Assembly (NCBI RefSeq): GCF_008710155.1
Contig: NZ_VYPZ01000014.1
Location: 1-64,000 of the forward strand
DNA from: Sphingobium limneticum
GTDB taxonomy: Bacteria; Pseudomonadota; Alphaproteobacteria; Sphingomonadales; Sphingomonadaceae
Direction: 5' to 3'
Length of the DNA stretch: 64,000 nucleotides
The notes beneath the pieces are model-generated. The model was not told the origin of the DNA. It did no database searches and saw only the letters and a program-made list of their open reading frames with translations. This document shows positions 1-9,771 of this stretch, one piece after another (positions within the stretch are counted from its first letter, which is position 1; each line of letters starts with the position of its first letter). Both the position numbers and the translations under genes were made by a program.

Positions 1-56
1 GAAGGCCGGGGTCCAGTTGCGACACCTGAACTGGACCCCGGCCTTCGCCGGGGAAC
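1..56. repeat. REP-like palindrome pair, left of GIY-YIG gene
   Basis: Positions 1-18 are the exact reverse complement of 29-46, so two copies of a GC-rich palindrome face each other and the left one is cut by the window edge. The right copy (28-56) contains the hairpin CCCCGGC-CTTC-GCCGGGG and is repeated perfectly over 29 bp at 359-387. Related palindromes lie at 53538-53567 and 62063-62094. The element ends just before the ribosome binding site AGGAGG of the GIY-YIG gene. Confidence 0.85.
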
Positions 57-67
57 AGGAGGGGTAA

Positions 68-358
68 GTGAACAAAGCCGGGTACGTCTATATCATGGCC
101 AGCCAACGTAACGGCACCTTGTATATCGGCGTTACCAGCAATTTGGTGCAGCGCGTCCATCAGCATCGCAATGGTCTGATCGAGGGCTTCACCAAAAAAT
201 ATGACTGCAAATTCCTGGTCTGGTTTCAGGCCTTCGACAACTTGGATGAAGCAAGGCGTCGGGAATTGCAGATGAAAGAATGGCGACGAGCATGGAAGCT
301 TCGGGAAATCGAAGCGATCAATCCGGACTGGAACGATCTCTATCTGTCGCTGATGTAG
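68..358 (+). CDS. Small GIY-YIG nuclease-family protein
   Basis: This 96-residue protein is essentially a single GIY-YIG domain of the YhbQ/URI type. It shows the paired motifs YVYIM (residues 6-10) and LYIGVTSNLVQRV (18-30), a His-rich helix (HQHRNG), and a downstream KEWRR segment typical of the small subfamily. Family members are single-domain DNA nucleases; the target here is unknown. The GTG start at 68 is chosen because AGGAGG at 57-62 is well spaced. The gene is bracketed by perfect 29-bp palindromic direct repeats (28-56 and 359-387) and precedes sucD. SucC normally sits directly upstream of sucD, so this unit probably interrupts a sucC-sucD operon, though sucC lies outside the window. 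Confidence 0.85.
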   Translation: MNKAGYVYIMASQRNGTLYIGVTSNLVQRVHQHRNGLIEGFTKKYDCKFLVWFQAFDNLDEARRRELQMKEWRRAWKLREIEAINPDWNDLYLSLM

Positions 359-387
359 GAACTGGACCCCGGCCTTCGCCGGGGAAC
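359..387. repeat. REP-like palindrome, right of GIY-YIG gene
   Basis: This is a perfect 29-bp copy of 28-56 in direct orientation, starting 1 bp after the GIY-YIG stop codon. It contains the CCCCGGC-CTTC-GCCGGGG hairpin. With the left copy it delimits a unit of about 330 bp that holds only the nuclease gene. Confidence 0.85.
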
Positions 388-406
388 GCAAAGGACCGGA
401 AAACAC

Positions 407-1291
407 ATGTCGATCCTCATTAACAAGAATACCAAGGTCATCACGCAAGGGATGACCGGTGCCACCGGCACCTTCCACACCGAACAGGCGCTGGCTTATG
501 GCAGCCAGATGGTCGGCGGCGTGACGCCGGGCAAGGGCGGTTCCAGCCATATCGGCCTGCCGATCTTCGACACCGTCGCCGAAGCCAAGAGCAAGACCGG
601 CGCCGACGCCTCGGTCATCTACGTGCCGCCGCCATTCGCGGCCGATTCGATCCTGGAAGCGATCGACGCGGAAATCCCACTGATCGTCGCCATCACCGAA
701 GGCATCCCGGTTCTGGACATGGTCCGCGTGAAGCGCGCTCTGTCTGGCAGCAAGTCGCGCCTGATCGGCCCGAACTGCCCCGGCGTCCTGACGCCTGGCG
801 AATGCAAGATCGGCATCATGCCCGGCTCCATCTTCTCCAAGGGTTCGGTCGGCGTCGTGTCGCGTTCCGGCACCCTGACCTATGAAGCCGTGTTCCAGAC
901 CACCAACGCCGGCCTGGGCCAGACCACGGCCGTCGGCATCGGCGGTGATCCGGTCAACGGCACCAACTTCATCGACGTGCTGGAGCTGTTCCTGGCCGAC
1001 GACGCGACCGAATCGATCATCATGATCGGTGAAATCGGCGGCGACGCGGAAGAACAGGCTGCCCAGTTCCTGATCGACGAAGCCAAGCGTGGCCGCAAGA
1101 AGCCGATGGCCGGCTTCATCGCCGGTCGCACGGCGCCTCCGGGCCGTCGCATGGGCCATGCCGGCGCGATCGTGTCGGGCGGCAAGGGCGACGCGGAAAG
1201 CAAGATCGCGGCGATGGAAGCGGCCGGCATCAAGGTTGCTGCCAGCCCGTCCGAGCTGGGTTCGACGCTGGTCGAAGTGCTGAAGGGCTAA
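407..1291 (+). CDS. sucD: Succinyl-CoA synthetase alpha subunit
   Basis: The 294-residue product is the alpha subunit of succinate-CoA ligase, which with SucC converts succinyl-CoA, ADP or GDP and phosphate to succinate, CoA and NTP in the TCA cycle. The CoA-binding Rossmann motif [10 protein letters not shown] is near residues 15-24 and GGVTPGKGG follows. The phosphohistidine loop is [10 protein letters not shown], with the active His at residue 251. Length matches the family (about 290). It is followed after 89 bp by sucA. SucC is not in the window and is expected upstream of the GIY-YIG insertion. Confidence 0.97.
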   Translation: MSILINKNTKVITQGMTGATGTFHTEQALAYGSQMVGGVTPGKGGSSHIGLPIFDTVAEAKSKTGADASVIYVPPPFAADSILEAIDAEIPLIVAITEGIPVLDMVRVKRALSGSKSRLIGPNCPGVLTPGECKIGIMPGSIFSKGSVGVVSRSGTLTYEAVFQTTNAGLGQTTAVGIGGDPVNGTNFIDVLELFLADDATESIIMIGEIGGDAEEQAAQFLIDEAKRGRKKPMAGFIAGRTAPPGRRMGHAGAIVSGGKGDAESKIAAMEAAGIKVAASPSELGSTLVEVLKG

Positions 1292-1309
1292 TCAGCCCCT
1301 ATATATGAC

Positions 1310-1339
1310 GCGGCCGGGCTGCACCCCGGCCGCTATTTT
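1310..1339 (+). terminator. Terminator-like hairpin between sucD and sucA
   Basis: A perfect 9-bp stem GCGGCCGGG (1310-1318) and CCCGGCCGC (1325-1333) with a 6-nt loop is followed by TATTTT. It looks like a weak intrinsic terminator or attenuator. It could separate sucCD transcription from the 2-oxoglutarate dehydrogenase genes or lower readthrough between them. Confidence 0.6.
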
Positions 1340-1380
1340 CCCGCTCCGCGACTGCACGCGGCTGGGATGGGATTAGGGTA

Positions 1381-4176
1381 ATGGGTTACGAGAACCAGGA
1401 ATTCGAGACAGAGCGAGGCCCAAGCTGGGCGCGCGACAATTGGCCGCTGAGCGAGACTGACGATCTGACCGGGGCGATGGACCCCACGCAGATGCAGGTT
1501 GCCGTGAAGGCCGCCGCCAAGGCTGCGGGCAAGGCCGTGTCGGATACCGACGCCGTTGCCGCCGCCGACGACGCCATCCGCGCGCAGTTGCTGATCCGCA
1601 CCTATCGGGTGCGCGGGCATCTGGCCGCCAATCTCGATCCGCTGGGTCTGACCAAGCGTGACCTGCCGGCCGATCTGACGCCGGAATATCACGGCCTGAC
1701 CGATCCCGCCAAGAAGGTCTATCTGGGCGGCACGCTGGGCGTGCAATATGCGACCGTGGCAGAGATCGTGTCGATCCTGCGCGCCAATTATTGCGGCAAT
1801 GTCGGCCTGGAATATATGCACATCGCCGACGTGGCGGAGCGCAAATTCCTTCAGGACCGTCTGGAAGGCAAGGACAAGGAAATCATCTTCACGCCCGAGG
1901 GCAAGAAGGCGATCCTGGCCAAGGTCATCCAGGGCGAACAATATGAGAAGTTCTTGGGCCGCAAATATGTCGGCACCAAGCGCTTCGGTCTGGACGGCGG
2001 CGAATCCATGATCCCCGCGCTGGAAGCGGTCATCAAATATGGTGGCTCTTCGGGCGTGCGCGAGATCGTGTTCGGCATGGCCCATCGCGGCCGCTTGAAC
2101 GTCCTGGCCAATGTGATGGCCAAGGGCTTCCGCGTCATCTTCCACGAATTTTCGGGCGGCACCGCCAACCCCGAAGATGTCGGCGGTTCGGGCGACGTGA
2201 AATATCATCTGGGCACCTCGACCGACCGTGAATTTGACGGCGTGAAGGTCCACATGTCGCTGGTCCCCAACCCTTCGCACCTTGAAACCGTCGATCCGGT
2301 GGTGCTGGGCAAGGTCCGCGCGCAGCAGACGTTCCGCGACGATCTGGGCAAGCACGATCAGGTGCTGCCGGTGCTGATCCACGGCGACGCGGCCTTCGCT
2401 GGCCAGGGTATCGTGTGGGAATGCCTCGGCTTCTCCGGCGTCCCCGGCTACAATACCGGCGGTTGCGTCCACTTCATCATCAACAACCAGATCGGCTTCA
2501 CCACCAGCCCGCAATTCTCGCGCGGCTCGCCCTATCCGTCGGACGTGGCGAAGGGTGTTCAGGCGCCGATCCTGCACGTCAATGGCGACGATCCCGAAGC
2601 CGTGACCTTCGCGACGAAGCTGGCGATGGAATATCGTCAGGCCTTCCATCGCGACGTCGTGGTCGATATGTGGTGCTATCGCCGCTTCGGCCATAATGAA
2701 GGCGACGAGCCGGGCTTCACCCAGCCGTTGATGTACAAGGAAATCCGCCAGCATCCGCCGGTCAGCGACGTTTATTCGGCGCGGCTGAAGAATGAAGGCG
2801 TGGTCGACGACGACTATGTCAACAAGGTGACGGGCGATTTCGTCAATCATCTGGAAGACGAGTTCGAAGCGTCCAAGAGCTACAAGTCCAACAAGGCGGA
2901 CTGGTTCGCCGGTCGCTGGTCGGGCCTGCACAAGCCGGCTGACGCGGAAACCTCGCGCCAGAGCGTCGAATCCGCGATCAGCAACAAGCTGTTCGACGGC
3001 CTGGGCAAGACGCTGACGACCGTTCCGGAAGGGCTCAACGTCCACAAGACGCTGACGCGCGTGCTCGCTGCCAAGGCGGAAATGTTCAAGTCCGGCGAGA
3101 ATTTTGACTGGGCGACCGGTGAGGCTCTGGCCTTCGGCTCGCTGCTGTCGGAAGGCTATGGCGTGCGCCTGTCGGGTCAGGACTCCGGACGCGGTACCTT
3201 CAGCCAGCGTCATGCGGTCTGGACCGATCAGGACAGCGAAAACAAATATATCCCGCTGTCGACCGTGCCGCATGGCCGGTTCGAGGTGCTGGATAGCCCG
3301 CTGTCCGAATATGGCGTGCTCGGCTTCGAATATGGCTATGCTCTGGCCGATCCGAAGGCTCTGGTGATCTGGGAAGCGCAGTTCGGCGACTTCGCCAATG
3401 GTGCGCAGATCATCTTCGACCAGTATATCGCTTCGTCGGAAACCAAGTGGCTGCGTTCCAACGGGCTCGTCTGCCTGTTGCCGCACGGCTATGAAGGGCA
3501 GGGTCCGGAGCATAGCTCGGCGCGTCTGGAACGCTTCCTTCAGCTTTGCGCCGAAGGCAATATCCAGGTCGCGAACATCACGACCCCGGCCAACTACTTC
3601 CACGCGCTGCGTCGTCAGATGCTGCGGCCCTTCCGCAAGCCGCTCATCATCATGGCGCCCAAGTCGCTGCTGCGTCACAAGGGCGCGGTCAGCAAGGCCG
3701 AGGATTTCCTGGGCCAGACGCACTTCAAGCGCATCCTGTCGGACCCCAACGGGTCGGCCGACAAGGATACCAAGCGCCTGATCCTGTGTTCGGGCAAGGT
3801 GTTCTACGACCTGATGGACGCCCGTGACGCCGCCGGCGACAGCGACGTGCAGATCGTTCGTATCGAACAAATCTACCCGTTCGCGACCGAAGCCCTGGCC
3901 AAGCGCATCGAGCGCATGACCAATTTGGAAGAGGTCGTCTGGTGTCAGGAAGAACCGCGCAACAACGGCGCATGGTTCTTCGTTGAACCCTATATCGAGG
4001 AAGCGCTGGCTAACGCCGGCAAGGCGCCGATGCGCGCCCGCTATGCCGGTCGCAAGGCGTCCGCTTCGCCCGCCACGGGCCTGGCGTCGCGCCATGTGTC
4101 CGAACAGGGTGCCCTCGTCGCCGATGCGCTGGGTCACAGCGTCCGTGAAGAAATCCGTCGCCAGAAGAAAGGCTGA
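1381..4176 (+). CDS. sucA: 2-oxoglutarate dehydrogenase E1 component
   Basis: This 931-residue thiamine-diphosphate enzyme decarboxylates 2-oxoglutarate and passes the succinyl group to the lipoyl domain of SucB. Recognisable segments are [10 protein letters not shown] around residue 235, the ThDP-binding region [18 protein letters not shown] with [10 protein letters not shown] around 335-375, [11 protein letters not shown] around 437-447, and a C-terminal transketolase-like half ending in KG. Length equals that of the E. coli enzyme (933). sucB follows 8 bp later, so the two are cotranscribed. Confidence 0.97.
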   Translation: MGYENQEFETERGPSWARDNWPLSETDDLTGAMDPTQMQVAVKAAAKAAGKAVSDTDAVAAADDAIRAQLLIRTYRVRGHLAANLDPLGLTKRDLPADLTPEYHGLTDPAKKVYLGGTLGVQYATVAEIVSILRANYCGNVGLEYMHIADVAERKFLQDRLEGKDKEIIFTPEGKKAILAKVIQGEQYEKFLGRKYVGTKRFGLDGGESMIPALEAVIKYGGSSGVREIVFGMAHRGRLNVLANVMAKGFRVIFHEFSGGTANPEDVGGSGDVKYHLGTSTDREFDGVKVHMSLVPNPSHLETVDPVVLGKVRAQQTFRDDLGKHDQVLPVLIHGDAAFAGQGIVWECLGFSGVPGYNTGGCVHFIINNQIGFTTSPQFSRGSPYPSDVAKGVQAPILHVNGDDPEAVTFATKLAMEYRQAFHRDVVVDMWCYRRFGHNEGDEPGFTQPLMYKEIRQHPPVSDVYSARLKNEGVVDDDYVNKVTGDFVNHLEDEFEASKSYKSNKADWFAGRWSGLHKPADAETSRQSVESAISNKLFDGLGKTLTTVPEGLNVHKTLTRVLAAKAEMFKSGENFDWATGEALAFGSLLSEGYGVRLSGQDSGRGTFSQRHAVWTDQDSENKYIPLSTVPHGRFEVLDSPLSEYGVLGFEYGYALADPKALVIWEAQFGDFANGAQIIFDQYIASSETKWLRSNGLVCLLPHGYEGQGPEHSSARLERFLQLCAEGNIQVANITTPANYFHALRRQMLRPFRKPLIIMAPKSLLRHKGAVSKAEDFLGQTHFKRILSDPNGSADKDTKRLILCSGKVFYDLMDARDAAGDSDVQIVRIEQIYPFATEALAKRIERMTNLEEVVWCQEEPRNNGAWFFVEPYIEEALANAGKAPMRARYAGRKASASPATGLASRHVSEQGALVADALGHSVREEIRRQKKG

Positions 4177-4184
4177 TCAAGCTC

Positions 4185-5435
4185 ATGGCTACCGAAGTCA
4201 AAGTCCCAACTCTGGGCGAATCCGTTACCGAAGCAACCGTGGGCCAGTGGCTCAAAAAGCCCGGTGAAGCCGTCAAGGTCGACGAGCCCATCGTTTCCCT
4301 CGAAACCGACAAGGTCGCGGTCGACGTGCCTTCGACCGTCGCCGGTGTCATGGGCGACATCATCGCCAAGGAAGGCGACACCGTCGAAGTCGGCGCGCTG
4401 CTGGCTTATGTGAACGAAGGCGGTTCGGCCGCTGCCGCGCCTGCGCCTGCCGCTGCTGCACCCGCCGCCAAGGCGGAAGCCGCTGCGCCGGCACCGGCCG
4501 CCTCGGCCCCTGCCGCTTCGGACGACGAAGATGGCGGCAACCTGACCCTGTCGCCGGCGGTTCGCCGTCTGGTGCTGGAACATGGCCTTGACCCCAGCAA
4601 GATCAAGGGCACCGGCAAGGACGGCCGTCTGACCAAGGACGACGTCACCGCCGCTGCCGCCGCCGGCACGGCCAAGGCTGCCGCAGGGGCCGTTGCCGCT
4701 GCGCCTGCCGCCGACGCGCCTGCCGCTGGCCCCAGCCGCAAGCAGGAACGCGTCAAGATGACCCGCCTGCGTCAGACCGTCGCCAAGCGTCTGAAGGAAG
4801 CGCAGAACACCGCTGCGCTGCTGACGACCTATAACGACGTCGACATGACCAACATCATCGAAGCGCGTGCCAAATATAAGGATCTCTTCGAAAAGAAGCA
4901 TGGCGTCCGTCTGGGCTTCATGGGCTTCTTCACGAAGGCCGTCTGCATGGCGCTGCGCGACATTCCGGGCGTGAACGCACAGATCGAAGGCGACGAAATC
5001 GTCTATAATGATTTCTGCGACATCTCGGTCGCCGTGTCGGCGCCCACCGGCCTCGTCGTTCCGGTCATCCGCAATGCCGAGGCGCTGAGCGTCGCGGACA
5101 TCGAAAAGACCATCGGCGGCTTTGGCAAGAAGGCCAAGGAAGGCAAGCTGACCATGGAAGATATGAAGGGCGGCACCTTCACCATCTCCAATGGCGGCGT
5201 GTTCGGTTCGCTGCTGTCCAGCCCGATCATCAACCCGCCCCAGTCGGCGGTTCTGGGCCTGCACCGCATCGAGGAACGCCCGGTCGTCCGCAATGGTCAG
5301 ATCGTGGCGCGTCCGATGATGTATCTGGCACTCAGCTACGACCATCGCATGGTCGACGGTCGCGAAGCGGTGACCTTCCTCGTCGCGGTGAAGAACGCTA
5401 TCGAGGATCCGACCCGTCTGCTGATCGACCTGTAA
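4185..5435 (+). CDS. sucB: Dihydrolipoamide succinyltransferase E2 component
   Basis: The 416-residue E2 core of the 2-oxoglutarate dehydrogenase complex transfers the succinyl group to CoA. The N-terminal lipoyl domain carries [11 protein letters not shown] with the lipoylated Lys43. An Ala/Pro-rich linker leads to the E1/E3-binding domain ([20 protein letters not shown], about 120-140), then a second Ala-rich linker and the acyltransferase domain. The catalytic motif SYDHRMVDG gives His387 and Asp391. It lies between sucA (8 bp upstream) and the LprI-like gene (41 bp downstream). Confidence 0.97.
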   Translation: MATEVKVPTLGESVTEATVGQWLKKPGEAVKVDEPIVSLETDKVAVDVPSTVAGVMGDIIAKEGDTVEVGALLAYVNEGGSAAAAPAPAAAAPAAKAEAAAPAPAASAPAASDDEDGGNLTLSPAVRRLVLEHGLDPSKIKGTGKDGRLTKDDVTAAAAAGTAKAAAGAVAAAPAADAPAAGPSRKQERVKMTRLRQTVAKRLKEAQNTAALLTTYNDVDMTNIIEARAKYKDLFEKKHGVRLGFMGFFTKAVCMALRDIPGVNAQIEGDEIVYNDFCDISVAVSAPTGLVVPVIRNAEALSVADIEKTIGGFGKKAKEGKLTMEDMKGGTFTISNGGVFGSLLSSPIINPPQSAVLGLHRIEERPVVRNGQIVARPMMYLALSYDHRMVDGREAVTFLVAVKNAIEDPTRLLIDL

Positions 5436-5476
5436 GAAGTCAGCAGGCATAAGGCGGCCATAGGATGGAGGACGGA

Positions 5477-5869
5477 ATGAGAAAATTTGGAATTGCCGTA
5501 GCGATTGCGTTTCTGTTGCCCGTCTCCGCCTATGCCGCCAGTTGCGATGCGCCTCGGAACGGGTTCGACAACGTCTATTGCTTCGCCAAGGTCTATATGG
5601 ACCTGGATCGCCAGTTGAACGAAAATTACGTGGCGTTGATGAAGCTGTTGAACCCGGCCCAAAAGCAGGTGTTGCGTGATGGTCAGCGTGGCTGGATCGC
5701 CGCGCGGGACAAGCAATGCTATCGCAGCGAAGGCAATTCGAACGCCGTCAATATCGACTGCGCGCTCAGCACGACGCGCGGCCGTATCCAATTTCTTTCC
5801 GACCGTCTGGCGGAATGTCGCGGCACCGGCTGTAATCTGAGCAAGCTGGGTCGCGTGGGAGATTCGTGA
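5477..5869 (+). CDS. LprI/DUF1311-like secreted protein
   Basis: The product has an N-terminal signal peptide (MRKFGIAVAIAFLLPVSAYA, cleavage before ASC) and a mature domain of about 110 residues. Paired cysteines and a YVALMKLL...QRGWIAARDKQC pattern fit the LprI N-terminal/DUF1311 family, some of whose members inhibit lysozyme. ATG at 5477 is preferred over 5465 because GGAGGA at 5467-5472 is correctly spaced and the signal peptide then starts at residue 1. It sits inside the 2-oxoglutarate dehydrogenase operon, and lpd starts 1 bp after its stop. A periplasmic protein here is unexpected; lysozyme inhibition is only an inference from the family. Confidence 0.8.
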   Translation: MRKFGIAVAIAFLLPVSAYAASCDAPRNGFDNVYCFAKVYMDLDRQLNENYVALMKLLNPAQKQVLRDGQRGWIAARDKQCYRSEGNSNAVNIDCALSTTRGRIQFLSDRLAECRGTGCNLSKLGRVGDS

Positions 5870-5870
5870 A

Positions 5871-7271
5871 ATGAGTGACTTCGACTATGACGTCCTGGTA
5901 ATCGGCGCCGGGCCCGGTGGTTATGTCGCCGCGATCCGCGCGGCGCAGCTTGGCCTCAAGACCGCCTGTGCCGAAAGCCGCGAAACGCTGGGCGGCACCT
6001 GCCTCAATGTGGGCTGCATCCCGTCCAAGGCGCTGCTGCACGCGTCGGAACTCTATGACGAGGCCGCCAACGGCGCGCTCGCCAAGCTGGGCGTCAAGAT
6101 CGACAAGATGAGCCTAGACCTGCCCACCATGCAGGGCCAGCGCGTCGACGCGATCAAGGGCCTGACCGGCGGCATCGAATATCTGTTCAAGAAGAACAAG
6201 GTGACCTGGCTCAAGGGCCTGGCCAGCTTCACCGGCGCCAACACCGTCGAAGTGAACGGCGAAAAGGTGACGGCCAAGAATATCGTCATCGCCACCGGTT
6301 CGTCGGTCGCGCCGCTTCCGGGCGTGGCGGTCGATAATGCAGGCGGCAAGATCGTCGATTCGACCGGCGCGCTGGAACTGGACAAGGTGCCGGGCCATCT
6401 GGTCGTCGTCGGCGGCGGCGTCATCGGTCTGGAATTGGGCAGCGTGTGGAAGCGCCTGGGCGCCAAGGTCACCGTGGTCGAATATCTCGACCAGATCCTG
6501 CCCGGCATGGACGGCGAAGTCCGCAAGGAAGCCAACAAGATCTTCAAGAAGCAGGGCTTCGACTATAAGCTCGGCACGAAGGTCACGGGCGCCGAAGTCG
6601 GCAAGAAGGGCGTGACCCTGACCGTCGAACCGGCTGCCGGTGGCGATGCTGAAAAGATCGAGGCCGATGTCGTCCTCGTGTCGATCGGTCGCCGTCCCAA
6701 TACCGAAGGGCTTGGCCTCGACAAGATCGGTCTGGAACTCAATGCGCGCAGCCAGATCGAAACCGATCATGACTTCGCGACCAAGGTTCCGGGCGTCTGG
6801 GCGATCGGCGACGTCATCCCCGGTCCGATGCTGGCGCACAAGGCCGAGGACGAAGGCATTGCCGTGGCCGAGAATATCGCGGGCCTGACCGGCATCGTGA
6901 ACCATGACGTGATCCCCTCGGTGGTCTACACCAAACCGGAAATCGCGGGCGTGGGCCTGACCGAAGAAGCGGCCAAGGAAAAGGGCGCGATCAAGGTCGG
7001 CAAATTCCCGATGATGGCGAACAGCCGCGCCAAGACCAATCACGAGCCAGACGGTTTCGTGAAGATCATCGCCGACGCCGAAACCGACAAGGTGCTGGGC
7101 GTATGGATCATCGCGACCGTTGCCGGCACGATGATCGCGCAGGCGGCGCAGGCCATGGAATTCGGCGCGTCGAGCGAAGACATCGCCTATACCTGCCACG
7201 CGCACCCGACGCACAGCGAAGCGATCAAGGAAGCGGCCATGGCCGTTCGGGGCAAGCCGATCCATATGTGA
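5871..7271 (+). CDS. lpdA: Dihydrolipoyl dehydrogenase (E3)
   Basis: This 466-residue flavoprotein reoxidises dihydrolipoamide and makes NADH for the 2-oxoglutarate dehydrogenase complex. The FAD motif GAGPGG is at residues 12-17 and the redox disulfide CLNVGC gives Cys44 and Cys49. The NAD motif GGGVIGLELG lies mid-protein. The dimer-interface catalytic pair is His445 and Glu450 in HAHPTHSE. It is the last gene of the suc cluster and is followed by an intrinsic terminator. Confidence 0.97.
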   Translation: MSDFDYDVLVIGAGPGGYVAAIRAAQLGLKTACAESRETLGGTCLNVGCIPSKALLHASELYDEAANGALAKLGVKIDKMSLDLPTMQGQRVDAIKGLTGGIEYLFKKNKVTWLKGLASFTGANTVEVNGEKVTAKNIVIATGSSVAPLPGVAVDNAGGKIVDSTGALELDKVPGHLVVVGGGVIGLELGSVWKRLGAKVTVVEYLDQILPGMDGEVRKEANKIFKKQGFDYKLGTKVTGAEVGKKGVTLTVEPAAGGDAEKIEADVVLVSIGRRPNTEGLGLDKIGLELNARSQIETDHDFATKVPGVWAIGDVIPGPMLAHKAEDEGIAVAENIAGLTGIVNHDVIPSVVYTKPEIAGVGLTEEAAKEKGAIKVGKFPMMANSRAKTNHEPDGFVKIIADAETDKVLGVWIIATVAGTMIAQAAQAMEFGASSEDIAYTCHAHPTHSEAIKEAAMAVRGKPIHM

Positions 7272-7302
7272 TCGGTTCGCCCATTGCGAATATCAGGGAA
7301 GG

Positions 7303-7334
7303 GGCCTCCGCGTTGCGGGGGCCTTTTTCTTTTT
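7303..7334 (+). terminator. Intrinsic terminator of the suc-lpd operon
   Basis: The stem GGCCTCCGC (7303-7311) pairs with GCGGGGGCC (7315-7323), with one G-U pair and a 3-nt loop. TTTTTCTTTTT follows. It starts 32 bp after the lpd stop codon. Confidence 0.9.
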
Positions 7335-7458
7335 GGGAATCAGGCGGCGGGCTACGATCATAAGCTGTTGCAAATCCTCGCCTTCTAGGGGAGGATTTGG
7401 TTAGCCGCTTCCGACAAAAGCCAGACGTCAGGTGGTCATTTTGACCTGTCCCATAGCC

Positions 7459-7573
7459 GTCACCCCAGCGAAGGCTGGGGTCTCAGGCGGTAGTAGAGAA
7501 GGCCAGCCGTCTTGCGCTATCCGTTGACGCAGCGTGCGTCTGCCTGAGATCCCAGCCTTCGCTGGGATGACGG
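7459..7573. repeat. Paired REP-like palindromes (doublet)
   Basis: Two inward-facing arms of about 30 bp lie at 7459-7488 and 7542-7573, in the gap between lpd and the penicillin-binding protein gene. Each arm is itself a hairpin: ACCCCAGC-GAAG-GCTGGGGT on the left and ATCCCAGC-CTTC-GCTGGGAT on the right. The arms differ at one base pair that changes on both sides of the hairpin. Apart from this and the terminator, the 337-bp gap holds nothing recognisable. Confidence 0.8.
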
Positions 7574-7608
7574 TATGGACTAACCACCCAAATCAGCCGC
7601 ACCGCCCC

Positions 7609-9663
7609 CTATTGCGGCCCGCCATACTCGCCTTCGCCCGGCTGCGTCGGCGCGATTCGGGGTGGTGGCGCGGTTGGTGGCGCAGCGGGTTGATCCACCG
7701 GCAGGCGTATCTGCCCCCCGCCGATATTCACCGTCATCCCGCCTTCATCCACGCCCAGCCCGACATTGCCGATCCCGGTTTCCACCGTCACGTTTGCGAT
7801 GGCGTTGACCAGATCGGGGTCTTGCTCGGCATCGGACGTATCCTCGACCGGCTCGTTGATCGCGCCGCTCATGAAATTGCGCCAGATGCGCGCGGGGACG
7901 CCGCCACCGGCCGCGCCGCCGGGCAGGGGGGCGTTGTCGTCATTGCCGATCCACACCGCCGTCACCAGCCCGCCGGCATAGCCCACGAAGATGGCATCGC
8001 GGCTGTCCTGCGTCGTGCCGGTCTTGCCAAAGGTGCTGGTGCGCAGCGCCGCCGCGCTGCCGGTACCGCGATTGGCGGCCGACGACAGCAGGTCGCGGAT
8101 CATTTCCAGCTGATCGTCGCTGAACTTGCGCTGGCGCTGCATCAATTTCTCGAACCAGCCCTGCTCCTCGGGCGGCAGGCCATGGGCGACCACCGGATAG
8201 GCGCCCGCCGCGACCGAGGCATAGGCCTCCACCAGCTCCACCAGCGGAATTTCCGACGTACCGAGCGCCAGGCTCAGATCCTCGGTCAGCGGCGCGGTGA
8301 CGCCCAGGTCGCGGGCGACCTTGATGACATTGTCGACGCCGACCTTCTGCGTCAGCCGCACCGCCGCGACATTGCTGGACGCGGCAAAAGCCTGGCGCAG
8401 GGTGATGCGCCCGCGATATTTGCCGCTATGATTGGCCGGGCGGTATGTGCCGGTGGTGATCGGCGTATCGTCGATCATGTCGTCCGGCGTCATGCCCGCA
8501 CGGAACGCGGCGAGATAGACGAACAGCTTGAAGGTAGACCCAGGCTGACGCTTGGCCTGCACCGCGCGGTTGAAGCTGCTCTTCTCGTAATTCTTGCCGC
8601 CGACCATGGCGACGACGCTGCCATCGGGCTTCATCGCCACCAAAGCCGCCTGTGCGCCGCCCAGCGGTGCGCGACGGATCGCCGCTTCGGCAAGCCGCTG
8701 GATACGCCAGTCGAGCGTGGTCGCCACCTCCTGCTCGCCATAGACGGCGCCGGCCCGGTCGCGCGCCTGCGGCAGCACCCAGTCGGCGAAATAGGTGCCG
8801 CTGGTCGGATCGGGATCGTCATGCACGTTGAGCCGCACCGGGGCCAGGGCATTGCGTTCCGCCTGGCTGATATAGCCGGCATCGACCATCGCCTGCGTCA
8901 CCAGCGCGGCGCGGGTGCGCGCGCCCTTCAGGTTGGACGTGGGGGCAAGCCGCGACGGCGCCTTCAACAGCCCCGCCAGCATCGCCGCTTGCGGAATGGT
9001 CAGCCGGTCGGGCGACCGGTTGAAATAATGCAGCGCCGCGGCGCGTAGCCCGTACACATTGTCGCCGAAATAGACGTTGGAAAGATATCTCTCCATGATC
9101 TGGTCCTTGGTCAGCCAGGCTTCCAGCCACATCGCGATCAGCGCCTCGCGCGCCTTGCGGCCGAAGGTCCGGTCGCTGGAAAGGAACACGCCCTTCGCCA
9201 GCTGCTGCGTGATGGTGCTGCCGCCCTGCGACGATCCATCCGACCAGATATTATGCCACATGGCGCGCGCGATGCCGCGCGGGTCGACGCCCCAATGGCT
9301 CTGGAAGCGCCTGTCCTCGATCGCCATGAACGCTTGCGGCACATGCGCGGGCAATTCGGCGACCGTCACCGGCTTGTCGATCACCGCGCCGCGTCGGGCG
9401 ATCAGATGGCCGTCCGCCGACATCAGGCTGATCGCGGGCGGAGCGATGGGCTTGAGCGATCGCGATAGCGGCGCCGTGACCGCCAGCCAGGCGATGATGA
9501 TCATCAGCACGGCCAGGCCGGCCGCCGCCACCCATCCGGCAATCTGCACCCGTCGGCGCCAGGGCGTTGGACGCGCGAAAGCGCTGGGCGGGCCGGCGCC
9601 AAAGGGGCGTTCCGACGCGGCGGGGGCATCGACAGGGTGGGACTCGTTCATCTCTTCGTTCAT
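7609..9663 (-). CDS. Bifunctional class A penicillin-binding protein (PBP1A-type)
   Basis: The 684-residue inner-membrane enzyme polymerises and crosslinks peptidoglycan. A cytoplasmic tail and one membrane helix (about 40-62) precede a GT51 transglycosylase domain with EDRRFQSHWG and GGSTITQQLAKG. The transpeptidase domain has the serine-acylation motif STFK, then SSN and KTGT. The C-terminal tail is Pro/Gly-rich and low complexity. ATG 9663 gives the longest form; Met5 (9651) is an alternative. A TGTATT-type inverted repeat lies only 3 bp upstream of the start (9666-9685), suggesting repression by an unidentified regulator. Confidence 0.93.
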   Translation of the reverse strand: MNEEMNESHPVDAPAASERPFGAGPPSAFARPTPWRRRVQIAGWVAAAGLAVLMIIIAWLAVTAPLSRSLKPIAPPAISLMSADGHLIARRGAVIDKPVTVAELPAHVPQAFMAIEDRRFQSHWGVDPRGIARAMWHNIWSDGSSQGGSTITQQLAKGVFLSSDRTFGRKAREALIAMWLEAWLTKDQIMERYLSNVYFGDNVYGLRAAALHYFNRSPDRLTIPQAAMLAGLLKAPSRLAPTSNLKGARTRAALVTQAMVDAGYISQAERNALAPVRLNVHDDPDPTSGTYFADWVLPQARDRAGAVYGEQEVATTLDWRIQRLAEAAIRRAPLGGAQAALVAMKPDGSVVAMVGGKNYEKSSFNRAVQAKRQPGSTFKLFVYLAAFRAGMTPDDMIDDTPITTGTYRPANHSGKYRGRITLRQAFAASSNVAAVRLTQKVGVDNVIKVARDLGVTAPLTEDLSLALGTSEIPLVELVEAYASVAAGAYPVVAHGLPPEEQGWFEKLMQRQRKFSDDQLEMIRDLLSSAANRGTGSAAALRTSTFGKTGTTQDSRDAIFVGYAGGLVTAVWIGNDDNAPLPGGAAGGGVPARIWRNFMSGAINEPVEDTSDAEQDPDLVNAIANVTVETGIGNVGLGVDEGGMTVNIGGGQIRLPVDQPAAPPTAPPPRIAPTQPGEGEYGGPQ

Positions 9664-9665
9664 GC

Positions 9666-9685
9666 TGTATTATTCACATCATACA
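9666..9685. promoter_or_regulatory. Operator-like inverted repeat upstream of PBP gene
   Basis: The 20-bp sequence TGTATTATTCACATCATACA has arms TGTAT and ATACA. The same layout occurs at 17334-17353 and 36161-36180. A further palindrome, TGTCCCG-CAC-CGGGACA, lies at 9694-9710. The bound regulator is not identified. Confidence 0.5.
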
Positions 9686-9771
9686 GTCAAGTCTGTCCCG
9701 CACCGGGACAGGCCGATTTTAACCACAAAATGCACTGGCCTTAATGGTAAATATTTCGTTAACCCGCGGTC

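Noticed and set aside
1333..4137. 934-codon open frame antisense to sucA
   Set aside because: It covers a proven gene in the opposite strand, has no recognisable domains and shows the His/Arg-rich composition expected for an antisense frame of high-GC coding DNA.
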